DNA of 64,000 bases from Brucella anthropi_A. GTDB taxonomy: Bacteria; Pseudomonadota; Alphaproteobacteria; Rhizobiales; Rhizobiaceae. Positions within the stretch are counted from its first letter, which is position 1. Every line of letters begins with the position of its first letter. The notes below the pieces were generated by a model. That model had not been told where the DNA came from. It did not search any database and worked only from the letters and a program-made list of their open reading frames with translations. The DNA is taken from contig NZ_LQBD01000036.1 in the NCBI RefSeq assembly GCF_046630315.1, positions 1 to 64,000 on the forward strand, written 5' to 3'. Shown here in pieces: positions 1-8,034 of the stretch. A program made the position numbers and the translations under genes.

Positions 1-68
1 TAGCCGCGCTCGGTAATCTGCGCGACAGCATCGCGCTTGAACTCGTCACTGAAATTGCCAGACCCCAT
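1..68 (-). CDS. IS3-family transposase OrfA, N-terminal fragment (window edge)
   Basis: The first 22 codons of an ORF that leaves the window on the left. The N-terminus reads MGSGNFSDEFKRDAVAQIT, the usual start of the small OrfA helix-turn-helix protein of IS3-family elements (family knowledge). An AAGGAGG ribosome site lies at 74-80, which favours the ATG at 66-68 over the adjacent ATG at 69-71. OrfA binds the element ends and is normally joined to OrfB by -1 frameshifting; OrfB would lie outside the window. Transcription runs leftward. Confidence 0.75.
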   Translation of the reverse strand, partial: MGSGNFSDEFKRDAVAQITERG

Positions 69-127
69 CATGGCCTCCTTGCCTCAAAAATAGGGAAGAA
101 AGCGTCCACAAATCTAGGGGCTATTCA
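1..127 (-). mobile_element. IS3-like insertion sequence, 5' end only
   Basis: Read on the minus strand, the sequence from 127 inward begins TGAATAGCCCCTAGATT and leads into the OrfA ribosome site, as expected for the left terminal repeat of an IS3-type element. The integrase reading frame stops at exactly this point (TGA at 125-127), so the stop codon seems to be supplied by the element itself. The other end and the target duplication lie outside the window, so the boundary at 127 is inferred. Confidence 0.5.
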
Positions 128-1024
128 ATACTTATCTGCAACCGTTTTGGCGCTTAGGCCTTTCTGATGGCGTAGATGGTCCGCCCACCGGCCAATGTCT
201 TTCGGTGTGATGGCGTGGGCGTCTTCATGTTCAAGGAAGCTTATAAGTGCGCTCAGCTTCTGGCGATAATCTCCAACCGTTCGGGCTGATTTCCCGTCCG
301 CAAGGTGGTCTTTCTCCCATCGTTCGAACAGTTGGGTTAACGTTAGCGCCGGTCGAGCTACCGCAGTTGCCTGTGATTCCTCTGGAGCCTCAAAGGCTGG
401 AAAGCGTTCTGCGTTCAGGTCAGGACCATAATCCCCACTGCCACGGCGCTCCAACAATAGGGCAAGCTCACGAGCAGCTTTGTCGAATTGTTCCAGAAGT
501 TTTTCACGGGAGGCCGTATCCACGGATAGGTGATGTTCAGATAGAACGCCATCAACCCAAGACCCTAACCGCTCATCCAAGCTCCTTTGACCGATCATAA
601 GAGAACCGTAGGCGCTGGCCTGCTGCCGTGCTTCTATTGCATCCCAGTCACGGGCACGTTTCGCCCATAGCGCCGCCTCGCCGGGTTCATCTTCCAAAGC
701 CTGACGCATGGTGAGGTAATACCGACCAGCGAGCGCCACGCACTGCCGTAGCGTCAAAGATATTGGCTGTTCAGCGAAGGAAAGCCAGATGCGGTCAAAC
801 TCGGTTTGTGCCTCATTACCCCTACGTTTGGCTTCCGCAACGTCTTTCGTTTGCAGGGAAACCGTAAGATCGTTGCCGATTAGAGGTGTGAAAACTTGAC
901 CGTCGATGGTTACGGTCACGCGTTTCCCTTTCGCCACACTCCGTAAGGGAGCTGGAACACGCTGCCTGTACCAATAGACGCCTGTACGGGGATGCTTATA
1001 AGGGCGGGGCATAAAAAGAACCAT
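125..1024 (-). pseudogene. Truncated site-specific tyrosine recombinase (phage/island integrase)
   Basis: About 299 residues remain. The N-terminus (MPRPYKHPRTGVYWYRQRVP) is the DUF6538-type arm-binding segment seen in island and phage integrases. A SAM-like core-binding segment follows near the end (LFERWEKDHLADGKSARTV). The protein stops at ...TVADKY just where the IS3-like element begins, so the whole catalytic domain (Arg-His-Arg-Tyr) is missing and the product should be inactive. The ATG at 1024 is preceded by AGGTGA; the ATG at 1012 is an alternative. The gene starts about 80 nt beyond the 3' end of tRNA-Thr, the usual arrangement for an element integrated at a tRNA. It is best read as the remnant of an integrated island. 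Confidence 0.8.
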
Positions 1025-1104
1025 GTGTGTCACCTGTGTGTAGCACAAGCGACCTCAAAAAACTTAGCAAACCCTTATACTTATGGGAAATCAAGAAGAT
1101 AGAA

Positions 1105-1179
<75 letters not shown>

Positions 1180-1326
1180 AATCTCTTGAGTGCGGCGGAC
1201 TTCTGCCACATCATTACGCAAATCGCAAGCAAGCAATTGCATTTCTTTTCACATAATGTGGAAATCTGCCGGGCACGCATTTGAAACCCGCTTTTCCGGC
1301 TCTTTTTCCCGTAGTAAAAGACCGCC

Positions 1327-1506
1327 ATGAGCGAAAATACGACCAATAAAGAGAAACAGACCCAATCGGACCAGCGCAAAAAACGCCGGGCCGAGGAATT
1401 GCGGGCGAATCTGATGCGCCGCAAAGCACAATCCAGATCGCGTCGTGCCGGTGAAGCCGATGAACGCAACGACGGCATCACCGCCGCCAGCAGCGATACA
1501 GACTGA
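1327..1506 (+). CDS. Small, highly basic conserved-type protein upstream of murA
   Basis: A 59-residue ORF starting MSENTTNKEKQTQSDQRKK. The central part is rich in Arg and Lys (ELRANLMRRKAQSRSRR) and the tail is acidic and polar (ITAASSDTD). No membrane segment or signal peptide is visible. Short basic proteins with an ANL-RRK core occur beside murA in related alphaproteobacteria as far as I recall; no function is known to me. It points the same way as murA, with about 214 nt between them, so co-transcription is possible. Coding status rests on composition and context only. Confidence 0.6.
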   Translation: MSENTTNKEKQTQSDQRKKRRAEELRANLMRRKAQSRSRRAGEADERNDGITAASSDTD

Positions 1507-1720
1507 GAATCACAGCAAAAAGCCTTCCTTGAAGATAGGGGGGCTCTGCGATAAAAGCTCATTTCTGTTCTTCGCAGCGATATCGTCCCATCGTGATTCG
1601 TGTTTGACGTATTTTGGCCGCAAGACTCGTAATTTCATGACCCAACGCCGCCGCGCCGCAAGGGCTGCCGGATCTGGTGCAATTTATCGGGCAAGGCATC
1701 GGCCCAGAAGGTGACACAGC

Positions 1721-3013
1721 ATGGATCGCATTAAAATCGTCGGCGGCAACAAGCTCAACGGCGTTATTCCCATTTCCGGTGCCAAGAATGCCGCCCTACC
1801 GTTGATGATCGCCTCGCTTCTGACCGACGATACGCTGACGCTGGAAAATGTGCCGCATCTGGCCGACGTCGAGCAGCTGATCCGCATCCTCAGCAATCAC
1901 GGCGTCGATTATTCGGTCAATGGCCGTCGCGAGCATCAGAATGGAGCCTATTCGCGCACCATCCATTTCACCGCCCGCAACATCGTCACCACCACCGCGC
2001 CTTATGAACTCGTGTCCAAGATGCGCGCGAGCTTCTGGGTGATCGGCCCGCTTCTGGCGCGCACCGGCGAGGCAACCGTGTCGCTGCCGGGCGGCTGCGC
2101 CATCGGCACCCGTCCCGTGGACCTGCTGCTGGAATCCCTCCAGGCGCTGGGAGCGGAAATCGATATTGAGAACGGCTATGCCAAGGCCCGCGCGCCGAAG
2201 GGCGGCCTTGTCGGCGCACGCTACAGCTTTCCGAAAGTGTCTGTCGGCGCAACCCATGTCATGCTGATGGCGGCAACGCTCGCCAAGGGCGAAACCATCA
2301 TCGAAAATGCCGCCCGCGAACCGGAAGTCGTCAACCTTGCCGACTGCCTCAATGCGATGGGCGCCCGGATCACCGGTGCGGGCACCAGCACGATCCATAT
2401 CGAAGGCGTTACCAGCCTTTCGGGCGCGCGCGTGCGTGTCATTCCCGATCGTATTGAAACCGGAACCTATGCCATGGCTGTCGCCATGACGGGCGGCGAT
2501 GTGCTTCTGGAAGGCGCGCAGGAATGCCAGCTTTCCGCCGCACTTGAAACATTGCGTCAGGCTGGCGCAGAAATCACCGAGACCAATAGCGGTCTGCGCG
2601 TCGTGCGCAACGGTCACGGCATCCACCCCGTCGACGTCACGACCGACCCCTTCCCCGGTTTCCCGACCGATTTGCAGGCCCAGTTCATGGGCCTGATGAC
2701 CAAGGCAAAGGGCACCTCGCACATCACGGAAACGATTTTTGAAAATCGCTTCATGCATGTGCAGGAGCTGGCGCGTCTTGGCGCAAAAATTTCCCTGTCC
2801 GGCCAGACGGCAACCGTCGAGGGCGTGGAACGCCTGAAGGGCGCACAGGTGATGGCAACGGATCTGCGCGCCTCCGTTTCGCTTGTGATCGCCGGTCTTG
2901 CCGCCGAGGGCGAAACCATGGTCAACCGCGTCTATCATCTGGATCGCGGCTTCGAACGGCTTGAGGAAAAGCTGTCGCGGTGCGGCGCGATCGTCGAACG
3001 CATCAGCGGTTGA
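1721..3013 (+). CDS. murA: UDP-N-acetylglucosamine 1-carboxyvinyltransferase
   Basis: 430 residues. It catalyses the first committed step of peptidoglycan synthesis in the cytoplasm, moving enolpyruvate from PEP to UDP-GlcNAc. The N-terminal GAKNAALP motif carries Lys22 and Asn23, and the loop LPGGCAIGTRP carries the active-site Cys126, the residue attacked by fosfomycin in sensitive enzymes. Length fits the family (about 420), with a short insertion around residues 66-78. The start ATG follows AGAAGGTGACACAGC. A strong terminator follows at 3086-3117, so murA probably forms its own unit, possibly with the small gene upstream. Confidence 0.97.
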   Translation: MDRIKIVGGNKLNGVIPISGAKNAALPLMIASLLTDDTLTLENVPHLADVEQLIRILSNHGVDYSVNGRREHQNGAYSRTIHFTARNIVTTTAPYELVSKMRASFWVIGPLLARTGEATVSLPGGCAIGTRPVDLLLESLQALGAEIDIENGYAKARAPKGGLVGARYSFPKVSVGATHVMLMAATLAKGETIIENAAREPEVVNLADCLNAMGARITGAGTSTIHIEGVTSLSGARVRVIPDRIETGTYAMAVAMTGGDVLLEGAQECQLSAALETLRQAGAEITETNSGLRVVRNGHGIHPVDVTTDPFPGFPTDLQAQFMGLMTKAKGTSHITETIFENRFMHVQELARLGAKISLSGQTATVEGVERLKGAQVMATDLRASVSLVIAGLAAEGETMVNRVYHLDRGFERLEEKLSRCGAIVERISG

Positions 3014-3085
3014 CAGGGCCTGGCCGGAGTGACCTTCATTGCTCCGGCTGTTGCCCGCCCAATCTTCGGGAAACCAATCGGACAG

Positions 3086-3117
3086 CGACAGGCTTGAAAA
3101 GCCTGTCGATTTTTTGG
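3086..3117 (+). terminator. Rho-independent terminator of murA
   Basis: Ten-base-pair perfect stem CGACAGGCTT (3086-3095) with AAGCCTGTCG (3099-3108), loop GAA, followed by ATTTTTTGG. Confidence 0.9.
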
Positions 3118-3126
3118 TTTCGACAT

Positions 3127-3174
3127 GCCAAGTTGGTAATCGGCCAAGTTGGTAATCAGCCAAGTGGGTAATTG
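3127..3174. repeat. Three tandem copies of a 16-bp unit
   Basis: GCCAAGTTGGTAATCG (3127-3142), GCCAAGTTGGTAATCA (3143-3158) and GCCAAGTGGGTAATTG (3159-3174). The units are head to tail with 1-3 differences and lie between the murA terminator and the next gene. The array is too short and non-coding to suggest a protein; it is a candidate variable-number tandem repeat. Confidence 0.85.
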
Positions 3175-3209
3175 ATCTTCCGCCCGCCGGGCGCTTTTAT
3201 TGACCGACA

Positions 3210-3671
3210 ATGGAAAAGTGGTGCTGGACGATGGATATGTTGAAGCTTGTGGCGCTGGATGAGGAGGATTTGCAGGTTCTCTCCGCTCATCTTCAGGACG
3301 CAGTTTTGAAAGTATCCGATCTCCAGTATATCGGGAACGAAAAGCGTTTCATCCTGACGGCAAACCGTTTTGTCTGGGAAGAAAGCAAGCCGAGATTCCT
3401 GCGCAAGCCGCAATACCAGCGCCGACGCACCGCCCTGCATTTCAACCGTGTGATTGCGGCGAAGGCAACCGGCATCAATCGCCAGAAACCCGATGATGTG
3501 CTTTCCCTGATGGCCATCCGGTTCACCGCCGGCGACACACCGGCCGGAACAATAGAACTGACTTTTTCGGCAAATGCGGCTATCCGTCTTGAAGTCGAAT
3601 GCATCGAGGCGCAAATGACGGACCTCGGCGCGGCATGGGAAACAGAATCGCTTCCCCGCCATAACGTCTGA
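3210..3671 (+). CDS. DUF2948 family protein
   Basis: 153 residues from the first ATG. The recognisable core starts LKLVALDEEDLQVLSAHLQD and continues with DAVLKVSDLQYIGNEKRF, a pattern I associate with DUF2948 proteins found upstream of hisD in alphaproteobacteria. No catalytic motif or membrane segment is visible and the function is unknown. The first codons (MEKWCWTM) look unlike the family, so the real start may be the ATG at 3231 or 3237; no upstream ribosome site is decisive. It lies in a run DUF2948 - hisD - UPF0262 - phosphatase in one direction. Confidence 0.85.
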   Translation: MEKWCWTMDMLKLVALDEEDLQVLSAHLQDAVLKVSDLQYIGNEKRFILTANRFVWEESKPRFLRKPQYQRRRTALHFNRVIAAKATGINRQKPDDVLSLMAIRFTAGDTPAGTIELTFSANAAIRLEVECIEAQMTDLGAAWETESLPRHNV

Positions 3672-3743
3672 GAGAAGGTTCCGCACAACCGTCTTTCGTC
3701 CGCCGGGCACAGGTCCGGCAAGCATATTTGAAGGAACAGAAGC

Positions 3744-5036
3744 GTGGTCAAGACGCTCAGACAAACCGATCCCGATTTCGAGAATAATTTCGAGATATTT
3801 CTGGCAGGCAAGCGCGAGGCGTCCGAGGATGTCGATCGCGCGGCCCGCGAAATCGTCGACCGCGTGCGCCGGGAAGGCGACAGCGCGCTCATCGACTATT
3901 CGCGCCGCTTCGACCGGATCGATCTCGAAAAAACCGGCATCGCGGTCACAGAGGCCGAAATCGACGCGGCTTTCGATGCGGCCCCGGCATCGACGGTCGA
4001 AGCGCTGAAGCTTGCCCGTGAGCGCATCGAAAAACATCATGCGCGGCAGTTGCCGAAGGATGACCGCTATACCGATGCGCTTGGCGTGGAGCTTGGCTCG
4101 CGCTGGACGGCCATCGAGGCTGTGGGGCTTTATGTCCCAGGCGGCACGGCAAGCTATCCCAGTTCCGTCCTGATGAACGCCGTTCCCGCCAAGGTGGCGG
4201 GCGTGGAGCGCATCGTCATGGTGGTTCCGGCCCCCGACGGCATTCTCAATCCGCTGGTTCTGGTGGCTGCCCGTCTGGCGGGCGTTTCCGAGATTTATCG
4301 TGTCGGCGGCGCGCAGGCCGTCGCGGCGCTTGCCTACGGCACCGAAACCATTCGCCCCGTTGCCAAGATCGTGGGCCCCGGCAATGCCTATGTGGCCGCC
4401 GCCAAGCGCATCGTTTTCGGCACGGTCGGCATCGACATGATCGCAGGCCCGTCGGAAGTGCTGATCATCGCCGACAAGGACAACAATCCTGACTGGATCG
4501 CCGCCGATCTTCTTGCGCAGGCCGAGCACGATGCCGCCGCGCAATCCATCCTGATGACCGATGACGAGGCTCTGGCGACGGCAGTGGAGGAGGCTGTTGA
4601 AAGGCAGCTTCGCACCCTGCCGCGCGCGCAGACGGCTGCCGCAAGCTGGCGCGATTTCGGGGCCGTTATTCTGGTCGAGGATTTCGAGGCAGCCATTCCG
4701 CTTGCCAATCGCATCGCAGCCGAGCATCTGGAAATCGCCACCGCCGATCCGGAAGCCCTGCTGCCAAAAATTCGCAATGCGGGATCGATCTTCATCGGCG
4801 GCTATACGCCCGAAGTGATCGGCGATTATGTCGGCGGCTGCAACCATGTTCTGCCGACGGCGCGCTCGGCGCGTTTCTCATCGGGCCTGTCCGTTCTCGA
4901 TTACATGAAGCGCACGTCGCTCCTCAAGCTCGGCCCCGATCAGCTGCGTGTGCTGGGGCCGGCTGCAATCGAGATTGCCCGCGCTGAAGGCCTTGATGCC
5001 CATGCGCAGTCTGTCGCCATCCGGTTGAATCTATGA
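3744..5036 (+). CDS. hisD: Histidinol dehydrogenase
   Basis: 430 residues, GTG start with AAGGAAC eight bases upstream. Performs the last two steps of histidine synthesis, L-histidinol to L-histidine with two NAD+, as a zinc enzyme in the cytoplasm. Visible family features are GPGNAYVAAAKR (residues 211-222), IAGPSEVLIIAD, the zinc-site pair Q259/H262 (AQAEHD), the catalytic pair Glu327-His328 (AAEHLEIA), and the C-terminal His near residue 420. It is followed after 6 nt by UPF0262. HisD is known as an important enzyme for Brucella suis growth in macrophages (literature knowledge). Confidence 0.97.
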   Translation: MVKTLRQTDPDFENNFEIFLAGKREASEDVDRAAREIVDRVRREGDSALIDYSRRFDRIDLEKTGIAVTEAEIDAAFDAAPASTVEALKLARERIEKHHARQLPKDDRYTDALGVELGSRWTAIEAVGLYVPGGTASYPSSVLMNAVPAKVAGVERIVMVVPAPDGILNPLVLVAARLAGVSEIYRVGGAQAVAALAYGTETIRPVAKIVGPGNAYVAAAKRIVFGTVGIDMIAGPSEVLIIADKDNNPDWIAADLLAQAEHDAAAQSILMTDDEALATAVEEAVERQLRTLPRAQTAAASWRDFGAVILVEDFEAAIPLANRIAAEHLEIATADPEALLPKIRNAGSIFIGGYTPEVIGDYVGGCNHVLPTARSARFSSGLSVLDYMKRTSLLKLGPDQLRVLGPAAIEIARAEGLDAHAQSVAIRLNL

Positions 5037-5042
5037 GGTGAC

Positions 5043-5525
5043 ATGACTGCCGGTGTTCCAGATGCCCGCCTTGTTGACGTCGAGCTCGATGAATCCATCG
5101 GGCGTTCGACGCCTGATGTCGAGCATGAACGCGCGGTGGCCATTTTTGACCTTATCGAAGAAAACTCCTTCCACCCGATCGGAGACGATAAGGGCGGGCC
5201 TTACCGGCTGAAGCTTTCGCTGATGGAATCACGGCTGATCTTCGCGATCACGCGGGAAAGCGGGGAGGATGTCGCAACCCATATTCTCTCGCTCACGCCG
5301 CTGCGGCGTGTCGTTCGGGATTATTTCATGATTTGCGAAAGCTATTATCAGGCGATCCGGTCCGCGACCCCGAGCAAGATCGAGGCAATCGACATGGGGC
5401 GGCGCGGCCTGCACAATGAAGGATCGCAAACCCTGCAAGCGCGGTTGAAGGGCAAGATCGAGGTTGATTTCAACACGGCCCGGCGGCTTTTCACACTTGT
5501 CTGCGTCCTGCACTGGAGAGGCTGA
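5043..5525 (+). CDS. UPF0262 family protein
   Basis: 160 residues, 6 nt after hisD. Recognised from the conserved stretches HERAVAIFDLIEENSF, YRLKLSLMESRLIFAI, LSLTPLRRVVRDYFMICESY and GRRGLHNEGS. It is soluble with no signal peptide. The family is restricted to alphaproteobacteria and has no established function. The constant hisD-UPF0262-phosphatase order suggests co-expression, but does not show what it does. Confidence 0.9.
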   Translation: MTAGVPDARLVDVELDESIGRSTPDVEHERAVAIFDLIEENSFHPIGDDKGGPYRLKLSLMESRLIFAITRESGEDVATHILSLTPLRRVVRDYFMICESYYQAIRSATPSKIEAIDMGRRGLHNEGSQTLQARLKGKIEVDFNTARRLFTLVCVLHWRG

Positions 5526-5531
5526 CCATCG

Positions 5532-6017
5532 ATGACCGTCACCGATGCCTCCCCTGCCAATGTGCGTGCCGACGACAAGGAGGATCATAAACCGCGCTTG
5601 CCGAAATCGCTGCTTTTCGTCTGCGGCAAGAATGCAATTCGTTCGCCCATGGCGGAATTGCTTGCAAGAAAGGCCCTGCCGCCCAATATTTATGTGGCGT
5701 CGGCAGGCGTGAAGCGGGGCGAGCGCGATCCGTTTGTCGATGCGGTTCTTCAGGAAGAGGGTCTCTCGCTCGACAACCGGCAGCCGCGCGGCCTTGAAGA
5801 ACTTGCGGACGGTTATTTCGACCTGATCGTAACGCTGACGCCGCTTGCCCATCACACCGTGCTGGAGCGGATGCGCGGGTTCTCGGTCGATGTCGAATAT
5901 TGGCCGACGCCCGACCCGACCCTTGTTACAGGCAGCAGGGACCAGATCATGGCGGCCTATCGCGATGTGCGTGACCGCCTGAAGCGGCAAATCACGCAGC
6001 GTTTCGATAAGCAATAA
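5532..6017 (+). CDS. Low-molecular-weight protein-tyrosine-phosphatase family protein
   Basis: 161 residues. The P-loop LLFVCGKNAIRSPMAE holds the CX5R signature (Cys31, Arg37) of the LMW-PTP/arsenate-reductase fold, and YWPTPDPT supplies the candidate general-acid Asp. The start is preceded by a polar tail of about 22 residues before the fold begins. It lies 6 nt after UPF0262, so translation is probably coupled. The substrate is unknown; Lys-Asn inside the loop differs from the usual Leu-Gly-Asn-Ile/Cys of classical tyrosine phosphatases, so arsenate or an odd phosphoprotein are both possible. Confidence 0.85.
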   Translation: MTVTDASPANVRADDKEDHKPRLPKSLLFVCGKNAIRSPMAELLARKALPPNIYVASAGVKRGERDPFVDAVLQEEGLSLDNRQPRGLEELADGYFDLIVTLTPLAHHTVLERMRGFSVDVEYWPTPDPTLVTGSRDQIMAAYRDVRDRLKRQITQRFDKQ

Positions 6018-6131
6018 GTTCGCGGAATTCCGTTGTTCACAAATGCCGCCTAATCATATAGGTTCCGCGCAAATTCAGACCTAAAGACCGCTCGAGAGCG
6101 GCATTTTATCGAAGAAAGAAACAGGTATCGC

Positions 6132-6350
6132 ATGGCGAAAGAAGAAGTCCTAGAATTTCCGGGTGTTGTTACGGAACTGTTGCCGAATGCCATGTTCCGC
6201 GTGAAGCTCGAGAACGAACATGAGATCATCGCCCATACGGCCGGCCGCATGCGCAAGAATCGCATCCGCGTTCTGGCCGGTGACAAGGTGCTGGTTGAAA
6301 TGACCCCTTACGACCTGACCAAGGGCCGCATCACCTACCGCTTCAAGTAA
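6132..6350 (+). CDS. infA: Translation initiation factor IF-1
   Basis: 72 residues, the normal length. A single OB-fold S1-like domain: MAKEEVLEFPGVVTELLPN, then AHTAGRMRKNRIRVLAGDKV and LTKGRITYRFK. Binds the 30S A site during initiation with IF-2 and IF-3. A GAAAGAAACAGGT segment precedes the start. The 114-nt gap before it should hold its own promoter. Confidence 0.97.
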   Translation: MAKEEVLEFPGVVTELLPNAMFRVKLENEHEIIAHTAGRMRKNRIRVLAGDKVLVEMTPYDLTKGRITYRFK

Positions 6351-6378
6351 GCAATCCGTTCCAGGAAATGTCTATTCG

Positions 6379-7005
6379 ATGAGCGCGCAACACAAGCTGG
6401 TTCTTGCCTCCGGTTCTCCACGCAGGATCGAGCTTCTGGGGCAGGCAGGCATCGAACCGGACCATATCTGTCCGGCCGATATAGATGAGACGCCGCAGCG
6501 TGGCGAACATCCGCGCTCGCTGGCGAAGCGTCTGTCGCGGGAAAAGGCGCGCCGGGCCGAGGAGCAGCTGAAGGACGATGCGAATTTCGCACATGCCTTC
6601 ATTCTTGCAGCCGACACGGTTGTGGCCGTTGGCCGCCGCATCCTCCCCAAGGCGGAGATTGCCGACGAAGCGCGGGAATGCCTGCGCCTGCTTTCGGGGC
6701 GCACGCACAAGGTCTTCACCGGGGTGAGCCTCGTCCTGCCGAATGGAAACCTGCGCCAGACACTGGTTGAAACAAGGCTGCGTTTCGAGCGGCTGTCCCG
6801 ACAAGAGATGGATGCCTATCTCTCCTCCGGCGAATGGCGGGGCAAGGCGGGCGGCTATGCCATACAGGGCCTGGCGGGCAGCTTTGTCGTCAAGCTGGTT
6901 GGCTCCTATACCAATGTGGTGGGATTGCCGTTGCAGGAGACGATAGGCCTGCTGCGCGATGTCGGCTATCCGGTTTACGCCAACTGGAACAGCGGAAAAG
7001 TCTGA
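6379..7005 (+). CDS. maf: Maf-family nucleoside triphosphate pyrophosphatase
   Basis: 208 residues. The N-terminal ASGSPRRIELL (from residue 10) is the Maf substrate-binding signature. AADTVV near residue 75 holds the metal-binding Asp, and SGEWRGKAGGYAIQG is the second Maf block. These enzymes hydrolyse non-canonical or modified NTPs to NMP and pyrophosphate. It lies 28 nt after infA and 9 nt before yacG. Confidence 0.93.
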   Translation: MSAQHKLVLASGSPRRIELLGQAGIEPDHICPADIDETPQRGEHPRSLAKRLSREKARRAEEQLKDDANFAHAFILAADTVVAVGRRILPKAEIADEARECLRLLSGRTHKVFTGVSLVLPNGNLRQTLVETRLRFERLSRQEMDAYLSSGEWRGKAGGYAIQGLAGSFVVKLVGSYTNVVGLPLQETIGLLRDVGYPVYANWNSGKV

Positions 7006-7014
7006 AAAACTGCC

Positions 7015-7230
7015 ATGAGCGACAAGAAGGACATATCAGCAGCAGCGGGCGCCCGCGTGACGCCCTTGCGCCCGACGCGCCCCTGCCCGGAATGCGGAAA
7101 GCCCTCGGCGCGCGAATCCTATCCGTTCTGTTCGCCGCGCTGCAAAAGCATCGACCTCAATCGCTGGCTGTCGGGCAGTTATGTCTTGCCGGGAAAGCCG
7201 CTTGATGAAGAGGAAGAAGAGGGAAACTAG
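7015..7230 (+). CDS. yacG: DNA gyrase inhibitor YacG, zinc-binding
   Basis: 71 residues. Four cysteines in the pattern CPECGKPS...FCSPRCK (Cys24, Cys27, Cys39, Cys43) form the zinc site, followed by DLNRWLSGSYVLPG, the standard C-terminal motif. In E. coli YacG binds GyrB and inhibits gyrase. The tail is acidic (DEEEEEGN). It sits immediately downstream of maf. Confidence 0.93.
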   Translation: MSDKKDISAAAGARVTPLRPTRPCPECGKPSARESYPFCSPRCKSIDLNRWLSGSYVLPGKPLDEEEEEGN

Positions 7231-7400
7231 ACGGTTTCAAAGCATCTTCCTGCAATGAAATCAGCTATTTATCGAAACTGTGCGAAAAGCTGATAAAAAT
7301 TGCGATACGGTGCTGGACAGCGCGGAATTTAATGCTATAACCCACCCACTTCCGGCGGGAACCAACACCGCCTCGAACGAGCGAACAGCTTGTTACGGAT

Positions 7401-7476
7401 GCCCGGATAGCTCAGTTGGTAGAGCAGCGGATTGAAAATCCGCGTGTCGGTGGTTCGAATCCGCCTCCGGGCACCA
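7401..7476 (+). tRNA. tRNA-Phe (anticodon GAA)
   Basis: 76 nt with encoded CCA. Acceptor GCCCGGA pairs with TCCGGGC, D arm AGCTCAGTTGGTAGAGC, anticodon loop ATTGAAAATC giving GAA, T loop GTTCGAATC. The following 250 bp are AT-richer and lead into a toxin-antitoxin module. Confidence 0.97.
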
Positions 7477-7631
7477 CTTTTCATTTAAAACATCAAGTAA
7501 TTCGATTGCTTAGGCTTGAGAGTCTCACTCCACCTAAAGCCCCCCCCTTTCATGCTTTTGGTGGAAGCATCATGCCAACCAATATAATTCCGTATCCGAA
7601 ACGATTACCCCCCTTCTGAACGCGGATTGCC

Positions 7632-7693
7632 GATATCAGCAATATAGCATGATACAGGCTGATATTGACTTGTACGCCTGATTGACGTACATA
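7632..7693 (+). promoter_or_regulatory. Promoter and candidate operators of the toxin-antitoxin module
   Basis: A good sigma-70 promoter TTGACT (7665-7670), 17 bp spacer, TACATA (7688-7693). The inverted repeat TGTACG (7671-7676) / CGTACA (7686-7691) fills the spacer and overlaps the -10. A second repeat ATATCAGC (7633-7640) / GCTGATAT (7658-7665) touches the -35. Symmetric sites over the promoter fit autorepression by the antitoxin complex, the rule for this type of module. The ribosome site AAGGAGG follows at 7712-7718. Confidence 0.6.
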
Positions 7694-7725
7694 AAGCCAA
7701 CAACAACTAGCTTAAGGAGGCTGAC

Positions 7726-8034
7726 ATGTTGGCTTTCCATGATGAAGTTAGCGACATTGACGAAAAGAGCAGCGAAAGGATGAACTTTCGCACCAAGCCT
7801 CGGATCAAGAGGACCATACAGCGCGCAGCCGCTCTTTCTGGCGTGGATGACTCAGTCTTCACCATGAGCGCGGCATACAAGGCTGCGATGGAAACCATTG
7901 CTGCGCATGAGCGCACGCTGTTGCAGCCGGTGGACCATGAAGCATTCTTTACGCTTCTCGATAATCCTCCTGAGCCGACCGCCCATTTGAAGGCAGCATT
8001 TGCCCGCCACAGAAAGACGGTCATTTCCAAGTGA
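7726..8034 (+). CDS. DUF1778-type antitoxin (TacA-like)
   Basis: 102 residues. The N-terminal part RMNFRTKPRIKRTIQRAAALSGVDDSVF is a ribbon-helix-helix DNA-binding domain of the DUF1778 class. The C-terminal HEAFFTLLDNPPEPTAHLKAAFARH is the usual toxin-wrapping segment (D-PP-P-LK pattern). Strong AAGGAGG site eight bases before ATG. The stop overlaps the toxin start by 4 nt (GTGA). Expected to neutralise the acetyltransferase below and repress the shared promoter. Confidence 0.9.
   Translation: MLAFHDEVSDIDEKSSERMNFRTKPRIKRTIQRAAALSGVDDSVFTMSAAYKAAMETIAAHERTLLQPVDHEAFFTLLDNPPEPTAHLKAAFARHRKTVISK

Noticed and set aside
1796..3163. 455-residue open frame antisense to murA
   Set aside because: Shadow of murA; no motif and no ribosome site; murA has complete catalytic residues.
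7540..7547. Run of eight C residues after tRNA-Phe as a phase-variable tract
   Set aside because: It lies about 180 bp before the antitoxin gene, upstream of the promoter and outside any supported reading frame.
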